Shown piece by piece: positions 57,159 through 64,000 of a DNA stretch of 64,000 nt. Under the pieces are notes generated by a model. The model worked only from the letters and a program-made list of their open reading frames with translations, searched no databases and was not told where the DNA came from. The DNA comes from Balaenoptera acutorostrata (Eukaryota; Chordata; Mammalia; Artiodactyla; Balaenopteridae), in the NCBI RefSeq assembly GCF_949987535.1, contig NC_080075.1, positions 37,508,269 through 37,572,268 of the forward strand, read 5' to 3'. Both the position numbers and the translations under genes were made by a program. Each line of letters begins with the position of its first letter. The stretch's first letter is position 1.

Positions 57159-57168
57159 GTTCTTCAGA
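56847..57168 (+). mobile_element. CHR-type SINE, full length
   Basis: This SINE (56862-57153) is flanked by exact duplications aaaaagttcttcaga at 56847-56861 and 57154-57168. The tRNA-derived head keeps the RNA polymerase III A box (tggcgcagtggtt) and B box (gggttcgagccc). The body is 'ctccgcaacaagagaggcca' and the tail is AAATAAATT then a long A run. It is transcribed by polymerase III and mobilised by L1 proteins. The intact head, exact duplication and long A tail mark a young copy. Confidence 0.97.
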
Positions 57169-57397
57169 TACTATGCTGAGTAATGTTAAAAAGTATAGGT
57201 GAAAAGACATCAGAGACAACCACGTGAAAGCAAGGAGAAGCTAAGATAAACTATGTGGGAAAACCTGGAGGTAGAGAGTAAACTTTTCTCATTCCCATGA
57301 ATAATGCCATGTGGCAGCCATGACTCTGCTTAGGGAAACTGGCTTAGTCAGGAGCCAAGGGATGCTGCTAAGGAAGAACCAAAGCTGATAATCATTC

Positions 57398-57746
57398 AAG
57401 AGATTCATGCTGGGGCTTCCCTGGTGGCACAGTGGTTGAGAATCTGCCTGCCAATGCAGGGGACATGGGTTCGATCCCTGGTCTGGGAAGATCCCACATG
57501 CCACGGAGCAACTAGGCCCGTGAGCCACAACTACTGAGCCTGCACGTCTGGAGCTTGTGCTCCGCAACAAGAGAGGCCACGATAGTGAGAGGCCCGCGCA
57601 CCGCGATGAAGAGTGGCCCCCGCTTGCCGCAACTAGAGAAAGCCCTCACAGAAACGAAAACCCAACACAGCCAAAAATAAATTAATTAATTAAAAAAAAA
57701 AAAAGTACTGTTAAAAAAAAAAAAAAAAAAAGAGATTCATGCTGGG
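57398..57746 (+). mobile_element. CHR-type SINE, full length
   Basis: Flanked by exact duplications aagagattcatgctggg at 57398-57414 and 57730-57746; the last GGG overlaps the SINE start. The B box is perfect (ggttcgatcc). The tail is bipartite: an A run, then 'gtactgtt', then a second A run. Same orientation and subtype as the copy 260 bp upstream. Confidence 0.97.
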
Positions 57747-57865
57747 CCAAGGAGAAAAATCAAGAATCTATTAGCTGCATTAACTGGCTAACAGAAAAAA
57801 TACATTCATTAATACGTGCTTGCCCTCCAGTGAATGTAATAATGTCTCTGTCACTGTCTCTCAAC

Positions 57866-57888
57866 CTCTCTCTCTCTCTATCTCTCTC
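57866..57888. repeat. Short (TC)n repeat
   Basis: An alternating TC run with one A interruption. Confidence 0.85.
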
Positions 57889-59209
57889 AATTGCTTGGCC
57901 TGAATCAATGTCTCCTGGTAAAGTCCTAAAGGAGGACGATACCTTCCCCAAATCCTACCTCCCAGTGTTATTTCCCTTCAAGTTACATTTGGTCATGTCT
58001 ACAGAGTGTTAAGACACTAGTTGATTTATCAGAGGAAGTCACAGGAATGAAACAATCTTCAAACTGAGACTTTAGCAGAACTGACAGATGTAGTAGTTCC
58101 CTGTAGAATAGCTACGACATGCAGAGGAACTTGAATATCATTGCCCTAAATTACCAGGAATAAATTGCCCAAATTAAGGCATATGAGCATGTCTCCTTCT
58201 CTGGAGATTGTGTGAGAAGTAAACACACCTTCACTTATCTGATCTACTCCTCTGTGGTTTTAAGTGCGGAAGAACTTACTCATCGGAAAGAATATTTTTC
58301 TCCTCTAACTGAAGAAGCTTAAGAAGAATTCCCTACATGTTTATAGAACTTATACCATTTCAAGTACTCTCAATTGTTAGTTGCATTTGATGCTCACAGG
58401 CATTAAAGCCCACAAGTGAGATGTGTATTTACAGTTATCTTAACACCACCAAGCAAACTAGCAATATCTCTGTAAACCGTACATTACCAGTTGCTCATAG
58501 CCTCAAATGATCTTTCTCTCCATCCACTGTCCTACCCTTTCTTCTTCCCTAAAGCTTATTTCCCTTCCTGGTCAGTTCTGCCTCTTTTATAGCCTGTATT
58601 ACTGTTGTTATATATATGGATGCTTACAATTCAATTGCTTCTGAGGATCTTTATTCATAAGTTGATGTCTCTCACATTTTCTCTTCTTTTTTTTTCTCTT
58701 TTCTAGTATCATAACCCTGATCAAATGATGCCCACACTTTTCACAACAGATTTTGTTTTGCTTCCCCTTTGCAACTCCCTTTTCTTGGCCATATCCTTTG
58801 GTACTTATACTTGTTCTCCTCGTGATTTGCATAGAGAGTATTTACTTGCCCTTCCTCACCCTGATTCTATTTCTGCTGCCACAAAAATAAATTGATGTTA
58901 GCCTCAAACCATCAACTTCAAAAATGGAAATTACTTATTTGTATAGAGATTCTTTCCAAAAGTTTTCTTCTTACAAACTCAGCCTTTACTCTTCAACCTG
59001 CCACAGAATTTTAAACCTGAAAGACACCTATAAAATCTAACCCAACTGCCTCATTTAGAGATGAGAAAATGGGGATGCAAACCCAGGTCTTATCAGTTAT
59101 GGTCTTTGCAACACATATTGATATCTGGCCCAGTCACATCGCCCATCTGAGCTTTATTCTCATACATTATTTGATATTGTCACTGAGTGGCCCAAGTGTA
59201 TTTTGAACT
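57889..59209. other. Non-coding stretch
   Basis: Weak MIR-like traces at 58340-58450 and 58990-59090 ('cctcatttagagatgagaaa'). No gene was recognised. Confidence 0.4.
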
Positions 59210-60530
59210 TGATCAGACTCCATCACTGAGTTCCTTACTCTTCAAAACTCCTCCTCTTACCCCAGAACCTGCTACTCCTCCCTGGTGAATATACCGCCAT
59301 GCACCAGAGGTCATCCTTGATTTGGGTGTCATCCTGATTTCTCCCCTCTTTCCCCCTCATCCCCAGCTCATCTCTTGATCTGCCCCCTTCTCTCAGGTTT
59401 CTCTCTCACTAGCTTAATTCAGGCCACCAATAGCTCTTACTTGAATTACCACAACAGCATCCTAAGTGGTCTCCCTGCTCCCACTCTCCCCCACGTCCAA
59501 TTGCAATCACATCTCCTTGCAACCAGCCAGAGGGAGTTCTCCAAAAAAAAAATTCGGTCATGCCACTACTCTGATCAAAACCATCAGTGAGGGCTTCCCT
59601 GGTGGCGCAGTGGTTGAGAATCTGCCTGCCAATGCAGGGGACACGGGTTCGAGCCCTGGTCTGGGAAGATCCCACATGCCGCAGAGCAACTGGGCCCGTG
59701 AGCCACAACTACTGAGCCTGCGCGTCTGGAGCCTGTGCTCCGCAACAAGAGAGGCCGCGATAGTGAGAGGTCCGCGCACCGCGATGAAGAGTGGCCCCTG
59801 CTTGCCACAACTAGAGAAAGCCCTCGCACAGAAATGAAGACCCAACACAGCCAAAAATTAATTAATTAATTAATTAATTAAAAAAAAAACTTAAAAAAAA
59901 AAAAAACCATCAGTGAGTCCCCCCACTGCCATTAAGAGCAGGTCCAGACTCTGAGCAGGGTTACAAGCTATCTATGTTTTGACCCTTCCTATGTCCAAGC
60001 TCATCTTTGGCTGCTCCCACATCACATTTCAAACCAAACTTCCTTCAGTAGCTTGGATGAGTCATGCTCTTTCCCACCTTCCAGACTCTGCACAAGCTAT
60101 TCGCTCTGGCTGCAGGATTTTTCCTCTTCCATTTTATTTGGATAACTGGCAAACTCCTCTTCACCATTCAGGTAGGAACTGTAGAAAGCTTTCCCCCAGA
60201 TCCCTGCATAGCTCAGGCTCACTTCTGCAGTTGCTGGCTCAGATGTCACATCTTCAAGGAGCCCTCCCCTCACCGGCACCTCACCCATCATCATGCTCCA
60301 TCCTCCTGCTCTGATCGTTTCTCCTCATAGCACACATCACAGCCTCTTGGATTATAACCCATTTGCTTATTGTTGTCTCTGCCTGTCTCTGCCCCTCCCC
60401 AACACCCCCCACCACCACCACATTAGATGTCCTTAAGCACCATGAGAACTCGAACTCTGCCTGTCTCGGTCACTGCTGAATCCTCAGTGCCTAGAGTAAG
60501 CACTTAATAAATATTTGAGAAATGAATATT
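59210..60530 (+). mobile_element. Long L2 LINE segment, split by a SINE
   Basis: This is the longest L2 stretch here, about 1 kb without the insert. It runs from 'cttactcttcaaaactcctc' through 'gcatcctaagtggtctccct' to the insert. It resumes with 'gagcaggtccagactctgag', 'gctcagatgtcacatcttca', 'aaggagccctcccctcaccg' and 'ctcagtgcctagagtaagca', ending with 'cttaataaatatttgagaaa'. It covers the ORF2 3' portion of L2, with no intact frame. The tail at 60530 is followed by a second 'cttaataaatatttgaggga', a small duplication of the tail text. Confidence 0.85.
59577..59917 (+). mobile_element. CHR-type SINE inside L2
   Basis: Exact duplications aaaaccatcagtgag lie at 59577-59591 and 59903-59917. 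The A box (tggcgcagtggtt) and B box (gggttcgagccc) are intact. The tail has (TTAA)n, then A runs interrupted by 'cttaa'. Same subtype as the two copies at 56.9 and 57.4 kb. Frames of about 100 codons on both strands here are SINE-derived chance. Confidence 0.97.
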
Positions 60531-61290
60531 CTCCATGCTTAGCACAATACTCTGCTTTTAGTAGTAGCTTAATAAATATTTGAGGGAGGGATGGAGAAAA
60601 GAAGGGAAGAAAGAAGGAAAAGAGGTTAAAAGCTTGAGAACTCATACTGGCTTTCATCTTTCCTTCCTGTAAGAGCTGCTACATCTTCTCCTTTTTTTGT
60701 GTTTGTTATTTCATCATTATTCTCCTACTAGCCATTGAAAACAGTTGCCAAAAAATAGATCAGACAATCATCAAACTTAACACAGAATCCAGCAGCGCAG
60801 TGAGACCCTCAGTCATGAGTGCACTTCCAGACTCCTCCAACTCATTTCTTAAGCTTAGATGTCTGCACTGAGTCACCAACTTCTGCAACTCTGATTGAAA
60901 TGCCAGAGTTAGTCCACAGCCTTGCCCCTTCCCCTGCACTTTTCCTGAGAACAATTACCTAAAGAACTCCTGTTTTATTCTATTTTTCTCATATGCCATC
61001 TCCTAGCTTCCCAGCCCTAACCCTGTCTGCGAGCTATGTGTAGGTGGCATTGTTATTATTTCTTGACCTCTTGTCCCTCATCACCTGCATGGTGTCGACA
61101 GAGATGCATCTCTTTTGTTCTCTGATTTGTACTATTTTTTCCCTACTTAGTTCACTTTTATTTTCTAGAGAACATTTGCTTCCTATTCTGGGTTTCCTCT
61201 GAACCATTCCTTTCTTTAATGACCTATTTGAGAATCCTTCCCACTAGACTGAAGTTTAAGGGCCTCACCTTTCTTTCCTTTTTGAAACAG
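60531..61290. other. Non-coding stretch
   Basis: A purine-rich patch at 60585-60630. The rest, including C- and T-rich text at 60.9-61.3 kb, was not recognised. Confidence 0.4.
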
Positions 61291-61569
61291 GGAACTATGT
61301 TTGCCCACATCCCATCTGTGAACCCCTCTTATCACCACCCCCCACAACCCAGTCGGTCCATGAGCACTGGCAGTGACCTGCCCTCTTGGGTGCAAGAACA
61401 CAGAAGGGTGTCTGCTCCAGCCAGAAAATTAGAATTCACCCAGAGCAGGGAGGTCCCTGGATCTGTTCATGCACATGAGCCTCAGTTCCTTCCTGCTGAG
61501 ATTTGTTCCTCCTTTACAGCCCCAGCATCGTTCCTTTTGGCAGAGGAGATGAATGTAAAAGAGGACTGA
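61291..61569 (+). other. Possible terminal coding exon (unproven)
   Basis: A strong-looking 3' splice site ('ctttctttcctttttgaaacag', AG at 61289-61290) is followed in phase 0 by 92 open codons and TGA (61567-61569). The peptide starts GTMFAHIPSVNPSYHHPPQ, is rich in Ser, Pro and His, and has an acidic end (EEMNVKED). I do not recognise it. The open frame continues upstream of the AG to 61219. No AATAAA was seen within a few hundred bases downstream and no partner exon was found. It could be chance: C- and T-rich DNA often makes acceptor-like tracts. Confidence 0.2.
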
Positions 61570-61934
61570 CGGAGTTTGCACTGTACTGATCTTTCATCAG
61601 CAGTACCCTGGTGCTGCCAAGCACCCAGCCAAAGGGTTTCCTTCCTTCTTATTCCATGCTTAGCTTTAAATCCTTTTCCCTATGCTAAGCATTTCTGAAA
61701 GCCTTAGTTCACACTTTGAGCTTTAACTCTCTTTTTAAAATTTTCTTTTCATATTTTTCTTTTTTCTTTTACTTTTTTTTTACACTAGACATTCTCTTTT
61801 ATGCATCCCTGGTTCAAGGTTTATTCTTTTAAATTTTATACGTCTTTAAAAATGTGAGCTCATCAGCAAAGGACGTGTGGGAGACTAGTATCGGGGTGAA
61901 TCAGAATAGAATCAGGACTGAACAAAGAACTTCT
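61570..61934. other. Non-coding stretch
   Basis: A T-rich run at 61735-61790 is low-complexity. Nothing else was recognised. Confidence 0.4.
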
Positions 61935-63420
61935 TTTTTTCATTTACTTTTAAGGTACTCATTGCAACCTTGATTCATAGAACATTGTAGAAAATAAGAA
62001 AATCAAAAAGAAAAAGATTGAATTTATTCAAAACCTGGCCAGCTAGGAATAATCATCATTAACATTTGGGGTATATACTTGCAGGGTTTTTTTCCTGATG
62101 CATTAGCAAAAAAAAAAAAAATGGAATTAACTGTTCATCCCATTTTACTGCTTTCTGAATCCACTTAACATTCTACTGTACACATTTTTCTGTGTCATGG
62201 AATATTCTTCTACAATATCATTTTTAAAGACTACATAGTATTTCATGATATAGATAAGCTATTATCAATTCCACAAATGCTTATTATGCGTCACAGGATG
62301 TTTCCAACATTGGGGATTAGAAACAATTGTGTACTGAACATCACTGTAGAGGAAGCTTTGTGCTTATCAATGATTGTTTTTGGGGGATTCGTTCCTAGAA
62401 ATGGAACTGCTACATCAAGAGATACGAATCAAATTTGGGGGGATATAGATCAAGATCACCTTCTGTATGGGCTTTACATTCTCCGTGAACGTATAACAAT
62501 TTATATTCTCTGGAGATGGGCATGTGTACGTCCCACATCCAGGACAACAGTGGGTATTACAATTTTTAAAAAACCTTATCCAATTTTATAGATGATAAAT
62601 GGTGTTATTTGTTGCTTTCAATTGCATGTATTTAGTCACTAGTAGGTAATCATATTTTTCATATGCTTATTGACTTTATTTTTCTGTTTTTGTGAATTAT
62701 TTGTTCATATCCTTTATACATTTTCTTACTAGAGTGCTTGTCATTTTCTTAAAGTTTATAGGAGTTCTTTATAGGATATTAGTAGACCTATCCTTATAAA
62801 TATTTTATCCCTAGTTTTACTTACTTTTAAATTTTCATTATTTTTATGGAGAACTAGTCTTTATTTAGGAAATTAATTATTCTTTTCTTATATATTATCT
62901 ACCTTTGGTATTATGCCTTAAATATCTTCCCCACCAAAAGATGATTTTTTTTCTAAAGCACCCATATCTACTCCTAGTACTTTTATGGATTCTTTTATCT
63001 ACTTAAATATTGAATTCATATGGAACTTAATTTGGTACATGGTGTGAGGCAGGAGATCTTTATTTTTGTCCCAAATGGTTAGCCATGTGTTTCAAAATCT
63101 TTTCTTAAATAATCTTTCCTTCCCCAGTGATTTTAAGTACCATACTTATCATATAAAAATCATTGTATATACTTAGGTCTATTTTTGGATATTCCATCCT
63201 CTTAATTTGAAAAGAACTGGCTTTTAAGTTTTCTTATTTAGAAATGAACTTTCATTTATTAAGATATTGTTTCTCAATAAAAGCGTGTTGTTTCTTTCAA
63301 ATAAGTCTTTAACATTCCTTATTAAGTTTGTATAAACACATTTTCTTTTTCTGGTTGCTAGTATTAATGGGATTGTCTTTCTCATCCTGTTTTAGGGGTT
63401 ATCACTTGTATACAGGAAAG
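61935..63420 (-). mobile_element. Old L1 (L1M-type) 3' UTR and ORF2 remnant
   Basis: Minus-strand L1 in order: untranslated words 'gactacatagtatttcatga' (62.2 kb), then ORF2-derived text 'ttcgttcctagaaatggaac' (62.39 kb), 'ttataggagttctttatagg' (62.76 kb), 'tacatggtgtgaggcagga' (63.03 kb) and 'ttaggtctatttttggatat' (63.17 kb). A 104-codon plus-strand frame (62277-62591) is antisense chance. ORF2 is destroyed. The end near 63420 is approximate. Confidence 0.75.
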
Positions 63421-64000
63421 GAATGGCTGCTATGATGCGCTGCTTAGACCCTCCATCTTGGCTTGTACACTCATTTCTCTAGCTTCTGAGTGTTGATGGA
63501 TGACAGTTTAAACTGAGTCCCTCTCTTCACCCGCCCTTAGCAGGAGAGAGCTGCCTTGCCTCGAGCCATACTCCTCCCCTAGACAGCCCATGTCCTGTGA
63601 CTGGTAGGTTAGGGATATGAAGGTCCAGACTCCTTGCTTCAAAGCAGGGAGATTCTCAAGAACCATCCCAGCTCCAGGGCTCCCCATGGAAGTGGATATG
63701 GTTCTTGTGGCAACTTCATCACAGTCTAACACCTCCCTTCACTCCCCTTAAGGTACTGACCCTGAAAGCATTCACCAATTAGCTTCCTGCATGGGAGCGT
63801 CCAATTCAGAGTCTTTTTCTCAGGGAACCATTCTTAAGACAGTTGTTGTTAGAAGTAATCTAAGAAAGAAGGCTGAATTAATAGGCAGTTTTGGAACTGG
63901 ATCACCTGCTAACTAGTTGGCAGTGAGGACCCCATCCCTAGAGGTTGGTAGAGAACTACAGCCTTGCTGTAGCAGTGCAACTGCTAAAACTTCTCACCAG
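63421..64000. other. Non-coding stretch to window end
   Basis: Nothing recognised. The 74-codon minus-strand frame at 63508-63732 has no motif. Confidence 0.4.

Noticed and set aside
59409..59854. Overlapping frames of 81-123 codons on both strands, with similar ones at 56657-57102 and 57289-57570
   Set aside because: The encoded text recurs at every CHR SINE in the window and is simply translated SINE sequence.

Overview
This is a gene-poor stretch of a placental mammal genome, most likely a cetacean (whale or dolphin). The main evidence is six copies of a tRNA-derived SINE whose head, body and tail fit the CHR family of cetaceans and hippos, each flanked by a target-site duplication readable in the sequence. 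The Bov-tA SINEs and BovB LINEs expected in a ruminant window of this size are absent. Hippopotamus is the main alternative. I found no convincing protein-coding host gene, rRNA, tRNA gene or CRISPR array. Nearly all open frames lie inside repeats or look like chance frames in AT-rich DNA. The window is best read as an intergenic gene desert or the inside of a very large intron.

Layout. 0-13 kb: an MLT1-type LTR, then a complete but dead 1.27-kb mariner DNA transposon (2444-3708), MIR and L2 relics, an MLT1 LTR beside old L1 sequence carrying a 176-bp L1 tail, and a small GC-richer patch with three perfect AP-1 heptamers (12.4-12.8 kb). 13-26 kb: a head-less SINE, a long repeat-poor stretch (14-18 kb) with a near-perfect 28-bp palindrome, two minus-strand CHR SINEs (one inside a MER5A), L2/MER5 debris, and a CpG-denser pocket at 24.7-25.0 kb. 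26-40 kb: simple repeats, MIRs, an AT-rich repeat-free block (29.4-30.1 kb) with the texture of a conserved noncoding element, an old L1 split by a younger L1 tail, and hAT, L2 and MIR relics. 40-47 kb: an ancient minus-strand L1 3' region split by three later insertions, then a HAL1-like half-L1. 47-56 kb: a 31-bp tandem duplication, a (CA)22 microsatellite, MIRs, and a younger truncated L1 with an open ORF2 C-terminus (50.9-51.7 kb). 56-64 kb: three plus-strand CHR SINEs, one splitting a long L2; a possible terminal exon at 61.3-61.6 kb; and an old minus-strand L1.

Nothing here works as a set of cooperating genes. The content is a record of successive transposon waves: MIR, L2 and MER5A first, then MLT1 LTRs and old L1, then mariner, and finally CHR SINEs mobilised by L1. 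A few unannotated patches could be regulatory. Family names rest on recalled consensus features and were not checked by database search. Boundaries without a stated duplication or terminal repeat are approximate to a few tens of bases.
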